This document shows, piece after piece, positions 37,579 through 45,937 of a stretch of 64,000 bases of DNA. This stretch comes from Pengzhenrongella sp031582905 (GTDB lineage Bacteria > Actinomycetota > Actinomycetes > Actinomycetales > Cellulomonadaceae): the NCBI RefSeq assembly GCF_031582905.1, contig NZ_CP133990.1, forward strand, positions 124,001 to 188,000, written 5' to 3'. The translations under genes were made by a program, and so were the position numbers. Within the stretch, counting starts at the first letter, position 1, and each line of letters begins with the position of its first letter. Below the pieces are notes generated by a model. The model had not been told where the DNA came from and did not search any database. It saw only the letters and a list, made by a program, of their open reading frames with translations.

Positions 37579-39122
37579 TCAGCGGGCGGGCACGGTGCCC
37601 AGCAGGTCCGCGACCTCGGACCGCAGCGCCGACCGGAAGCCGTCGTGCTCCCGGACCGGCTCGCTGAACACCTCGTGGATGCCCAGCATGCGGTCGGCGA
37701 GACCGGCGTCGTCACCGGCCGCGACCTCGCGCAGGCGGTCGGCCAGCGGGTCGTCCAGCGGCAGGTCCTGGCCGTTCACGTCCCGGCCGCGGGCGACGAA
37801 CACGACCCAGGCCGCGACGGCGCGCGTCGCCGCGGCGGGGACGGATCCCGCGGCGAGCCGGTCGGCGACGGTGCTGATGAGGCGGATCGGCACCTTCTGC
37901 GACCCGTCCCCGGCGACCTGGAGGGTCGTGTAGCCGGTGGCGGGGTTGGCGTAGCGGTCGAGGATGTCGTCGCGGTAGTGCGCGAGGTCGAGGTCGGCCG
38001 GCGGGGTGAGGGTCGGGATGACGTCCTCGTCGAGCAGCCGGCGGGCCAGCCCGGCCACCTCGGCGTCGAGCATCGCCTGATCGATGAGGCGGTGCCCGCG
38101 CAGGGCACCGAGGTACGCGACGGCGGAGTGGCTCCCGTTGAGCATGCGCAGCTTGGCGCGCTCGTACGGGGCGACGTCGTCGGTCAGCGTGGCGCCGGGG
38201 ACGAGCTCCCAGCGTGGCCGCGGCCCGGCGAACAGGTCCTCGACGACCCACTGCGTGAACGGCTCGGCGACGACGAGCGCCTCGTCGCGCCACCCGGACA
38301 GCGCGCTCGCCTCGGCCTGGTGGGCCTCCGTGGTCGCGGGCGTGATCCGGTCGACCATCGTGACCGGGAAGCGGACGGACTCCTCGACCCAGGACCGCAC
38401 GCGGGCCGCGTCGGCGCCGCCGGCGGCGTCGAGGATCCCGGCGACCAGGCCGGCGACCACCCGGCCGTTGTCCATCATGTTGTCGCAGCAGACGACCGTC
38501 AGCGGTGCGCCGTGCGCGCGCTGGCGGCGGGCGAGGCCGCGCACGAGCGCGCCGATCGGCGTGCGCGCCGGGGCGCCGGCGTCACGGCCGGACAGCTCGG
38601 CCGTGAGGGCGGCGATGTCGGCGGCGAGGTCCGGGTTGGTCAGGTCGGGGCCGCCCGCGGCGTTGCGCCGGTAGCCCTTCTCGGACACCGTCGAGGACAC
38701 GATGTGCGTGGTGGGGGCGGCGATCGCGGTCAGCACCCGCTCGGACTCGTCGCCGAGCGACGCCGCGCCCCGCATCGAGCCGATCACGCGCAGCGACGTG
38801 CTCTCGCGGCCCTTGGTGAGGACGCCGTACAGGCCGTCCTGCGGGGCGAGCTGCTCGGCGACCCGGGGGCTGCGCCCGGTGACGCCGAGGATGCCCCAGC
38901 GGTCCTCACCCGCCGCGGCCGCGGCCTCCTCGGTGAAGACGGCCTGGTGGGCGCGGTGGAAGGCGCCCACGCCGAGGTGGACGATGCCGATCCCGGTGGT
39001 CCGCGGGTCGACGGCGGGCGGCTGGACGGTGGCATCTGCCGAGGCGCCGGAGGGCCGGGCGGCGGAGCCGGCGCTCTCGAGGGTGCCCAGGGACAGGCGG
39101 GGCAGCGGGTCGGGGAAGTCAT
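37579..39122 (-). CDS. uxuB: Fructuronate reductase / mannitol dehydrogenase family (frame broken at 39112-39115)
   Basis: NAD-dependent long-chain polyol dehydrogenase family enzyme. In this context it reduces D-fructuronate to D-mannonate, and may also accept tagaturonate. Motifs are HLGVGAFHRAHQAV near residue 50, CDNMMDNG near 205 and the catalytic KLRMLNGSHSAVAYLG near 310. The first four codons from ATG 39122 are displaced: TCCCCG should be TCCCCCG. The corrected protein has 514 residues, normal for UxuB. It is downstream of a LacI gene, separated by an 8-bp repeat array. Confidence 0.87.
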
Positions 39123-39158
39123 CGCGTCAGCTCTCGGTCGGGGGTGGGGACGGTGCCG

Positions 39159-39255
39159 GTCAGGCAGTCAGGCAGTCGGGCAGTCAGGCGGTGGAGCGGT
39201 GGGAGCGGTGGAGCGGTGGAGCGGTGGGGCGGTCAGTCGGTCAGTCGGTCAGGCG
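39159..39255. repeat. 8-bp tandem repeat array between LacI gene and uxuB
   Basis: Twelve consecutive units of about 8 bp in three blocks: four of the GTCAGGCA type, five of the GGTGGAGC type (one with an extra base) and three of the GGTCAGTC type. The array overlaps the LacI stop codon and fills most of the 126-bp gap before uxuB. Copy-number variation would change the distance between the two genes. Confidence 0.85.
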
Positions 39256-40287
39256 GGAAGGGCGGATCGGCGGGGGCCGGTGGAGGCCCGCACCACGAGC
39301 GAGACGGCCGTCGGCCTCGAGCGCCGGTCGCCGGCGTCGCCCGCGTCGGGGGCGTCGGGGGCGGGGTCGAGCAGGGTGTCCACGCACGTGCGCCCCAGCA
39401 GGCGCAGCGGGATGGCGACCGTGGTCAGGGCGGGCGTGACCTGGGTGGCGGCGGGCACGTCGTCGAACCCGACGACGGAGACGGCGTCGGGCACCGGGAC
39501 GCCGCGCAGCCGCAGCCGGTCGAGGATGCCGAGCGCGATGAGGTCGTTGTGCGCGAGCACGGCCGTCGCGCCGCTCGCGGTCACCAGGTCGGCCGCGGCC
39601 ACGCCGCCCGCGAAGACCGGGGAAGTGGCCGAGGTCGACGAGGTCGACGTCGGGCAGCGTGCCGACGACGGCGGCGAGGCCGCGGCGCCGCTCGAGGTCG
39701 GACCACGAGTCGGTCGGGCCGCCGGCGTAGGCGATGCGCCGGTGCCCGAGCGCGTGGACGTGCTCGAGCGCCTGCCGGATGCCGTCGACGTTGTCCACGG
39801 TGATCGAGCGCAGTCCGGGCGCGTCCCGGTTCACGAGCAGCACCCGCGGGCGACCGGGGCGGGCGGCGAGCGCGGCGAGCGCGCGGTCGGACATCCGCGG
39901 GGAGCACAGCAGCAGGCCCTCGACGTCCGGTGCCAGGTGGTCGACGAGCTCGGCCTCGACCTGCGAGTCCTCGTCCGCGTCGGCGACGAAGACGGTCAGG
40001 CCGGCCGCGCACGCCCGGTGCTGGATGCCCTTGACGAGCCCGGAGAAGAACGGGTTCTCCATGTCCGGCACGATCACCCCGAGCCGCCGGGTGACCCGCG
40101 GCGTGCCCAGGTCGACGGGGCCGGGCGCGCCCACGACGCCGCCCACCGGCCGGTAGCCGAGGTCGTGCGCGGCGCGCAGGACGCGCTCGCGCCGGACGGT
40201 CGCGACCGCGCCGGGGTCGGCGAGCGCGCGCGACGCGGTGGCGGGCGAGACGCCCGCGGCGCGGGCGACGTCGCGCAGCGTGACCAC
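39249..40287 (-). CDS. LacI-family regulator of hexuronate genes (frame broken at 39619-39622)
   Basis: DNA-binding repressor with HTH VTLRDVARAAGVSPATASRAL at residues 2-22 and a periplasmic-binding-protein-like sensor domain (VIVPDMENPFFSGLVKG, VLLVNRDAPGL, SVVGFDDVPAA). The GTG at 40287 is chosen because GGGAGG lies 4 bases upstream; an ATG at 40341 would start inside a palindromic operator. The frame shifts by two missing bases or one extra at CCCC (39619-39622, minus strand); corrected length about 345. It lies divergent from uxaC, with palindromes between, and upstream of uxuB. Confidence 0.87.
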
Positions 40288-40321
40288 GGGGCCTCCCTGG
40301 GCGTCGTCGGCGTCGTCCGAT

Positions 40322-40338
40322 GTGAAACGCGATTTCAC
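40322..40338. promoter_or_regulatory. Palindromic operator GTGAAA-N5-TTTCAC
   Basis: Perfect 6-bp arms around CGCGA in the divergent LacI-uxaC region, followed by two copies of TGTCTCAC (40341-40348, 40351-40358). A second shorter palindrome, GTGTTTCACAC, lies at 40442-40452 just before uxaC. These are the likely sites through which the LacI regulator controls both itself and uxaC. Confidence 0.65.
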
Positions 40339-40474
40339 CATGTCTCACGGTGTCTCACAAGGGACGTGCGTCGGTTGCCTCCGGTTGCTGCACGCTGTTG
40401 CCGTGAGCAGCGACGATGCCGCACACTCGACCGGCACCCGTGTGTTTCACACCGTCTCAACGTGGAGGTCTGTC

Positions 40475-41908
40475 GTGACCGTTCCGTCCCCGGGCACCTG
40501 GGCCCTGCACCCCGACCGGGCCCTGCCGGCCGATCCCGTCACCCGGGACCTGGCCCGCGCGGTCTACGCCCAGACCCGTGACCTGCCGATCGTGTCGATG
40601 CACGGGCACGTCGACGCGGCGATGCTCCGGCGCAACGAGCACTTCGGTGACCCGGCCGAGGTGTTCGTGGTCCCCGACCACTACCTCGTGCGGATGATCG
40701 TGTCCCAGGGCGTGCCGCACGACGCGCTCGGCGTCCCGCGCAAGGACGGCGGCGCGGTGGAGACCGACCCGCGCGCGATCTGGCGGACGTTCTGCGCCAA
40801 CTGGAAGCTGTACCGCGGGACCCCGACGCGCTACTGGCTCGAGCACGTGTTCGTGGAGGTCTTCGGCCTCAGCGCGCGCCCGTCCGCCGAGACCGCGGAC
40901 ACGCTCTACGACGAGATCGTCGCCAAGCTCGCCACCGACGAGTACCGCCCGCTGGCGCTCTTCGACCGGTTCGACATGGAGATCGTCGCCACCACCGACC
41001 CCGCGACGGCGACCCTGTCGGACCACGCCGCGCTCGCGGAGCGGGGCTGGGGCCAGCGCGTGGTCCCCACGTTCCGCCCCGACGCGGTGCTGCAGCTCGA
41101 CAAGCCCGGCTGGCGCGACGACGTCGCGCTCCTCGCGGAGCGCGCCGACATCGCGGTGGACTCCTATCCGTCGTACCTGCGCGCGCTCGAGGCCCGCCGG
41201 GCGGCGTTCGTCGCCGCCGGTGCCCGCGCGACCGACCACGGTCACCTCTCCGCGGACACCACGCCGTTGCCCGCGGACGAAGCCGCCCGCATCTTCGCCG
41301 CCGCACTGCGCGGCGAGGTCACCACGGCCGAGGCGGACGCGTTCAGCGGGAACATGCTGTGGGAGATGGCCCGCATGTCCACCCAGGACGGCCTCACCAT
41401 GCAGATCCACCCCGGTGTGCTGCGCAACCACAGCGCCGACGTGTTCGCCGCCCGCGGCGCCGACGTCGGGTACGACATCCCGGTGCCGACCGAGTACACG
41501 CACAGCCTGCGGCCGCTGCTCGAGTCCTTCGGCCACCACCCGGACCTGCGGCTCATCGTCTTCACGGTCGACGAGACGGTGTTCGCGCGCGAGCTCGCCC
41601 CGCTCGCCGGCGTGTACCCGGCGATGAAGCTCGGCGCGCCGTGGTGGTTCCTGGACACCCCGGACGGCATGCGCCGCTACCGCGAGGCCGTCACCGACAC
41701 CGCCGGCTTCTACAACACCACTGGCTTCGTGGACGACACCCGCGCGTTCTTCTCCATCCCGGCCCGGCACGACCTGGCCCGCCGCATCGACGCCGGGCAC
41801 CTCGGCCGCCTGGTCGCCGAGCACCGCCTCGACCTCGACGAGGCCGTGGAGACCGCCGTCGACCTCGCCTACAACCTGCCGAAGGCGGCGTACCCCGCGC
41901 TCGGCTGA
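40475..41908 (+). CDS. uxaC: Glucuronate (uronate) isomerase
   Basis: Amidohydrolase-fold isomerase that converts D-glucuronate to fructuronate and D-galacturonate to tagaturonate, the entry step of the Ashwell pathway. The metal His pair is in SMHGHVD at residue 34 or so. Other family segments are TFCANWKLYRGTPTRYWLEH, FDRFDMEIVATTDPA, the QIHPGVLRNH loop and PWWFLDTPDGMRRY. GTG 40475 follows GGAGG by about 7 bases. 477 residues, normal length. It is intact, with a strong terminator after it. Confidence 0.95.
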   Translation: MTVPSPGTWALHPDRALPADPVTRDLARAVYAQTRDLPIVSMHGHVDAAMLRRNEHFGDPAEVFVVPDHYLVRMIVSQGVPHDALGVPRKDGGAVETDPRAIWRTFCANWKLYRGTPTRYWLEHVFVEVFGLSARPSAETADTLYDEIVAKLATDEYRPLALFDRFDMEIVATTDPATATLSDHAALAERGWGQRVVPTFRPDAVLQLDKPGWRDDVALLAERADIAVDSYPSYLRALEARRAAFVAAGARATDHGHLSADTTPLPADEAARIFAAALRGEVTTAEADAFSGNMLWEMARMSTQDGLTMQIHPGVLRNHSADVFAARGADVGYDIPVPTEYTHSLRPLLESFGHHPDLRLIVFTVDETVFARELAPLAGVYPAMKLGAPWWFLDTPDGMRRYREAVTDTAGFYNTTGFVDDTRAFFSIPARHDLARRIDAGHLGRLVAEHRLDLDEAVETAVDLAYNLPKAAYPALG

Positions 41909-41915
41909 GGTCCCC

Positions 41916-41963
41916 GACGTCCGCCCGGCGCCCGTGCACCGTCACGGGCGCCGGGCGGACGTC
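41916..41963. terminator. Bidirectional terminator, 21-bp stem
   Basis: Bases 41916-41936 pair perfectly with 41943-41963 around a 6-base loop. It separates uxaC from the convergent AEC-family gene and should stop transcription in both directions. Confidence 0.92.
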
Positions 41964-41986
41964 GCTCAGCGGTCGCCGGTCGTCGG

Positions 41987-42952
41987 TCAGGCGAGCGTCG
42001 CGGCGACCGCCAGCATGACCGGGACGGCGAGCAGCGTCGTGACGAGTCCGGCGTCCCGCGCGACGGCCTGGCCGCGCCCGTACTGCAGCGCGTACACGAG
42101 GACGTTCTGCGCGGTGGGCAGCGCCGCCATCGTCACCACCGCGAGGAGCTCGGGGCCCTCGAGCCCGAGCAGCCGGCCCACGCCCGCGGCGAGCAGCGGG
42201 TGGACGACCGACCGCAGGGAAACGGCCAGCACGAGCTCGCGCCTGCCGCCGGGTCGGCCGCCGGCCGGGCGGGGGACCGCGAGCGACATGCCGAAGGTCA
42301 GCAGTGCGAGCGGTGCGGCCGCGGCGCCGACCAGCCGGAACGGCTCGAGGACGACGTCCGGGACCTCCCACGGGAGCCCGGACAGCACGAGCCCGGTGAG
42401 CGTGGCGATGATGATGGGGTTGCGCAGCGTCCGGCCCAGAACGCCCCGGGCGCCGGTGTGCACCGCGCCCACGCCGACCGCGGCGTCGTCGGCCCGGTCG
42501 TCGGCCCCGGGGCGTCGCGAGTCCAGGACGACGAAGGCGATCGGGGCCAGGACCAGCAGCTGGAACAGCAGCGTGGGCACGACGGCGGTCGCGTCCCCGA
42601 GCAGGTAGACCGCGAGCGGCAGCCCGAGGTTCCCCGCGTTGACGTACGACGACGCCAGGGTCACGACGGTCGCCTCGCCCGCGGCGAGGTGCCACAGCCC
42701 GCGGGCGACCGCGAGTGCGACACCGGCGACGACGAGCGTCGAGATCGCGATCGTCAGCGCCGTCCGGGACGCGAGCAGGTGCAGGTCGGCGCGGGCGATG
42801 GTCACCAGCAGCAGGGCCGGGGTCGCGACGGCGAAGACGGTGCGGGCGAGCACGGTCTCGGCCCCCGCACCCAGCCAGCGGTACCGCCCGATCAGCCAGC
42901 CCGCGACGCCGATCGCGGCCATCGTCCCGAGCGCGGTCGCCACCGCTCCCAT
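41987..42952 (-). CDS. AEC-family carrier (auxin efflux carrier-like)
   Basis: A 321-residue integral membrane protein with about ten helices in two halves of five, separated by a hydrophilic loop near residues 150-170. Conserved AEC segments are SSYVNAGNLGLPLAVYLLG in the first half and the PLALLTFGMSL and ALPTAQNVLVYALQYG segments in the second. Characterised bacterial relatives transport malate or other organic acids. The position between uxaC and an IclR gene suggests an organic-acid or uronate-related substrate, but this is inference. Confidence 0.87.
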   Translation of the reverse strand: MGAVATALGTMAAIGVAGWLIGRYRWLGAGAETVLARTVFAVATPALLLVTIARADLHLLASRTALTIAISTLVVAGVALAVARGLWHLAAGEATVVTLASSYVNAGNLGLPLAVYLLGDATAVVPTLLFQLLVLAPIAFVVLDSRRPGADDRADDAAVGVGAVHTGARGVLGRTLRNPIIIATLTGLVLSGLPWEVPDVVLEPFRLVGAAAAPLALLTFGMSLAVPRPAGGRPGGRRELVLAVSLRSVVHPLLAAGVGRLLGLEGPELLAVVTMAALPTAQNVLVYALQYGRGQAVARDAGLVTTLLAVPVMLAVAATLA

Positions 42953-43149
42953 CAGCGGCCCACCGAGGTGGACGGGGCAGGGACGAGGCGCGCGGTCACC
43001 GGGCGATCCTCGCAGGCCCCCGCCGACGACGTCCCGTGGGGCGCAGGCGTGGACGCCCCGCCGCGACCGCCGCGTCCGGAAATCGCCCTACGCTGGCGGG
43101 CGCGGGCGCGGGGCGCGGACGCGGACCCGAGGCAGAGGAGGGCGACCCG

Positions 43150-43923
43150 ATGACGGAGCCTGGACCGACCGGCGCGTCGCCGGTCGAGAGCGTCGACCGG
43201 GCGCTGCTCACGCTGCAGGCGCTCGCGGGCGCCGGAGCCCGCGGGATGTCCCTCGCCGAGCTCGCCGGGACGCTCGGGCTGAACAAGTCGACCGTGCACC
43301 GCGCGCTGGCCGCGCTGCGGTTCCGGGGGTTCGTCACCCAGGACCCGGCGTCCGGTGCGTACGTCCTCGGGTCGGCGGCCACGCAGCTCGCCGACGACTT
43401 CCTCGGGGACGAGAACCTCCCCGTCCTGCTGCACGCGGCGCTCGTCGCCCTGTGCGGGGTCGCCGACGAGCTCGTGCACCTGGGCGTGCTCAGCGGCACG
43501 CACGTGGTCTACCTCGACAAGGTGGAGCCCGAACGGTCGGTGCGCGTCTGGTCCGCCGTGGGGCGGCGTCGCCCCGCGGTGACGACCGCGCTCGGACGTG
43601 CGCTGCTCGCCTTCCGCGGGACCGACCGCTCGATGCTCGCGGGGTACGTGCGTGCGGCGGGTGAGGGCGTGGAGGTGGACGTCGACCACGTCTGGGACGT
43701 GCTCGAGCGCGCGCGGGAGACCGGCTACGCGACCGAGGACGAGGAGAACGAGGTCGGCATCAGCTGTGTCGCGGTGCCGCTGCTGCGCTCGGGGTCGGCC
43801 GTCGCGGCGGTGAGCGTGACGGCGCCGGCCGAGCGGATGACGGCGGAGAGGATCGCGACGGTCCACGCACAGGTCCGCGAGGTGCTGCCCCCGCTGCTTC
43901 CCGCCGGACTGCGCCTGCCGTGA
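43150..43923 (+). CDS. IclR-family transcriptional regulator
   Basis: A 257-residue regulator. A winged helix-turn-helix (about residues 13-70, with MSLAELAGTLGLNKSTVHRAL) is followed by the IclR effector domain (HLGVLSGTHVVYLDKVEP, GRALLAF, EDEENEVGISCVAVPL). It stands immediately before eda and kdgK on the same strand. This resembles KdgR-type control by KDG. A promoter-like TTGAGC...CATCCT pair (17-bp spacer, from 43936) and an ATTCCGGAG/ATTCCATCC pair lie in the 91-bp gap before eda, a plausible target. Confidence 0.87.
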   Translation: MTEPGPTGASPVESVDRALLTLQALAGAGARGMSLAELAGTLGLNKSTVHRALAALRFRGFVTQDPASGAYVLGSAATQLADDFLGDENLPVLLHAALVALCGVADELVHLGVLSGTHVVYLDKVEPERSVRVWSAVGRRRPAVTTALGRALLAFRGTDRSMLAGYVRAAGEGVEVDVDHVWDVLERARETGYATEDEENEVGISCVAVPLLRSGSAVAAVSVTAPAERMTAERIATVHAQVREVLPPLLPAGLRLP

Positions 43924-44014
43924 CCGTGCCGAGGCCTTGAGCGGACCGATCTCGTGTGGCATCCTAATTCCGGAGAGCGACACCCTCATTCCATCCAGCG
44001 AAACGGAGTCCGCG

Positions 44015-44638
44015 ATGGACGTCCTGTCATCCCTGCGCGCCGCCCGCCTCGTGCCCGTCGTCGTGCTCGACGACGCCAAGGACGCCGCCGGCCTCGCCGG
44101 TGCCCTGGTCGACGGCGGTCTGCCGGTCGCGGAGGTCACGTTCCGCACCGCCGCGGCGCAGGACTCCATCCGGACGATGGCGGACCGCGGCGACATGCTC
44201 GTCGGCGCCGGCACCGTCCTGACCGTCGAGCAGGTCGACCAGGCCGTCGCCGCCGGGGCCAGCTACGTCGTCTCGCCCGGCCTGAGCCGCGCCGTCGTCG
44301 AGCGCTGCGCGGAGCACGGCGTCCTCGCGCTGCCTGGGGCGGTGACCGCGACCGAGATCCAGGCCGCCCTCGAGCTCGGTCTGACCACCGTGAAGTTCTT
44401 CCCGGCGGGCACGTCCGGCGGTGCGCCGGCGATCGCCGCGCTCGCCGCGCCGTTCACCGGCGTCTCGTTCGTGCCCACGGGCGGCGTCGGCCCCAAGAAC
44501 CTCCAGGACTACCTCGGCATCGCCGCCGTCGCCGCCGTCGGCGGCTCGTGGATGGTCCCGCGCGACGCGGTCAAGGCCGGCGACTTCGACCGGATCCGGA
44601 CCCTCACCGCCGAGGCCGTCGCGCTCGTCCAGGGCTGA
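44015..44638 (+). CDS. eda: KDPG aldolase
   Basis: Class I aldolase that cleaves 2-keto-3-deoxy-6-phosphogluconate to pyruvate and glyceraldehyde-3-phosphate, the last step of hexuronate breakdown. Active-site Glu is in VAEVTFRT, the Schiff-base Lys in TTVKFFPAG and the phosphate loop in FVPTGGVGPKN. 207 residues, standard for Eda. ATG 44015 follows ACGGAG. It is 109 bp before kdgK on the same strand. Confidence 0.95.
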   Translation: MDVLSSLRAARLVPVVVLDDAKDAAGLAGALVDGGLPVAEVTFRTAAAQDSIRTMADRGDMLVGAGTVLTVEQVDQAVAAGASYVVSPGLSRAVVERCAEHGVLALPGAVTATEIQAALELGLTTVKFFPAGTSGGAPAIAALAAPFTGVSFVPTGGVGPKNLQDYLGIAAVAAVGGSWMVPRDAVKAGDFDRIRTLTAEAVALVQG

Positions 44639-44747
44639 CCCGCCCGCGCCGCGGGTGAGGCCGTCGACCCGCAGCGCCCGCTCCACCGCCGTGCACGCCA
44701 CACCACCCCCAGCACAGCCCGTCCGACAGATCAGCGAGGACCTGACG

Positions 44748-45863
44748 ATGACCGAGCCGATGACCGCCCTGACCATCCGCCCCGCCGCGGAGTGCCGCTA
44801 CGACGCGGTCTCCCTCGGTGAGGTCATGCTGCGCCTGGACCCGGGCGAGGGGCGCATCCGCACCGCGCGCTCCTTCCGGGCGTGGGAGGGCGGCGGCGAG
44901 TACAACGTCACGCGTGGCCTGCGCCGTGCCTTCGGGCTGCGCGGGGCGATCGTGACCGCGCTCGCGGACAACGAGATCGGTCGGCTGGTCGAGGACTTCA
45001 TCATGACCGGCGGCCTGGACACCGACTTCATCCGCTGGGTGCCGTACGACGGCATCGGCCGCAGCGTGCGCAACGGCCTCAACTTCACCGAGCGCGGCTT
45101 CGGCGTGCGCGGCGCCGTCGGCGTCTCGGACCGGGGCAACACCGCCGCGTCCCAGCTCAAGCCGGGCGACGTCGACTGGGACCACCTGTTCGGCGAGCTC
45201 GGGGTGCGCTGGCTGCACACCGGCGGCATCTTCGCCGCGCTGAGCGAGACCGCCGCGGAGACCGTGATCGAGGCCGTGACGAAGGCCAAGGAGCACGGGA
45301 CCGTCGTGTCCTACGACCTCAACTACCGCCCGAGCCTGTGGAAGGCGATCGGCGGGCAGGCGAAGGCGCAGGAGGTCAACCAGGAGATCGCGAAGTACAT
45401 CGACGTCATGATCGGCAACGAGGAGGACTTCACCGCCTCGCTCGGCTTCGAGGTCGAGGGCGTGGACGAGTCCCTCTCCGCGCTCGAGGTCGACTCGTTC
45501 GCCGCCATGATCGAGACCGCCGCGGCCGCCTACCCGAACTTCAAGGTCATCGGCACCACGATGCGGACCGTGCACTCGGCGAGCATCAACGACTGGGGCG
45601 CGCTGGCGTGGTCCCGCGACACGGGCGTCGTGCAGTCCACGCACCGCGAGCGGCTCGAGATCCTCGACCGCGTCGGCGGCGGTGACTCGTTCGCGTCCGG
45701 GCTCATCTACGGCCTGCTCGACGGCCAGCCCCTGCAGACCGCGGTCGAGTACGGCGCCGCCCACGGCGCGCTGGCGATGACGACGCCCGGCGACACCACG
45801 ATGGTCACCAAGGCCGAGGTGCTCAAGCTCGCCGGCGGTGGCGGGGCACGCGTCGACCGCTGA
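44748..45863 (+). CDS. kdgK: 2-keto-3-deoxygluconate kinase, PfkB family
   Basis: Phosphorylates KDG to KDPG, the substrate of the adjacent aldolase. PfkB/ribokinase features: an N-terminal beta strand with SLGEVMLRLDPGEG, the substrate lid region GGGEYNVTRGL, and the C-terminal signature DRVGGGDSFASGLIYGL with the catalytic Asp. It is 371 residues, slightly longer than typical (about 310-340) because of an insertion around EVEGVDESLSALEVDS. ATG 44748 follows GCGAGGA by 7 bases. A 30-bp hairpin follows. Confidence 0.92.
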   Translation: MTEPMTALTIRPAAECRYDAVSLGEVMLRLDPGEGRIRTARSFRAWEGGGEYNVTRGLRRAFGLRGAIVTALADNEIGRLVEDFIMTGGLDTDFIRWVPYDGIGRSVRNGLNFTERGFGVRGAVGVSDRGNTAASQLKPGDVDWDHLFGELGVRWLHTGGIFAALSETAAETVIEAVTKAKEHGTVVSYDLNYRPSLWKAIGGQAKAQEVNQEIAKYIDVMIGNEEDFTASLGFEVEGVDESLSALEVDSFAAMIETAAAAYPNFKVIGTTMRTVHSASINDWGALAWSRDTGVVQSTHRERLEILDRVGGGDSFASGLIYGLLDGQPLQTAVEYGAAHGALAMTTPGDTTMVTKAEVLKLAGGGGARVDR

Positions 45864-45869
45864 GCCCTG

Positions 45870-45935
45870 CGCCCGCACCGACGACGGCGCCCGTCCCCCC
45901 ACCGCGGGGGACGGGCGCCGTCGTCGGTGCGGGCG
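45870..45935. terminator. Bidirectional terminator, 30-bp stem
   Basis: Bases 45870-45899 pair perfectly with 45906-45935 around a 6-base loop. It lies between the convergent kdgK and glpK genes, 2 bp from the glpK stop. It is the strongest hairpin in the window. Confidence 0.95.
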
Positions 45936-45937
45936 GA

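Noticed and set aside
39159..39255. CRISPR or attachment-site repeats
   Set aside because: Contiguous 8-mers without spacers, no integrase or tRNA fragment nearby.
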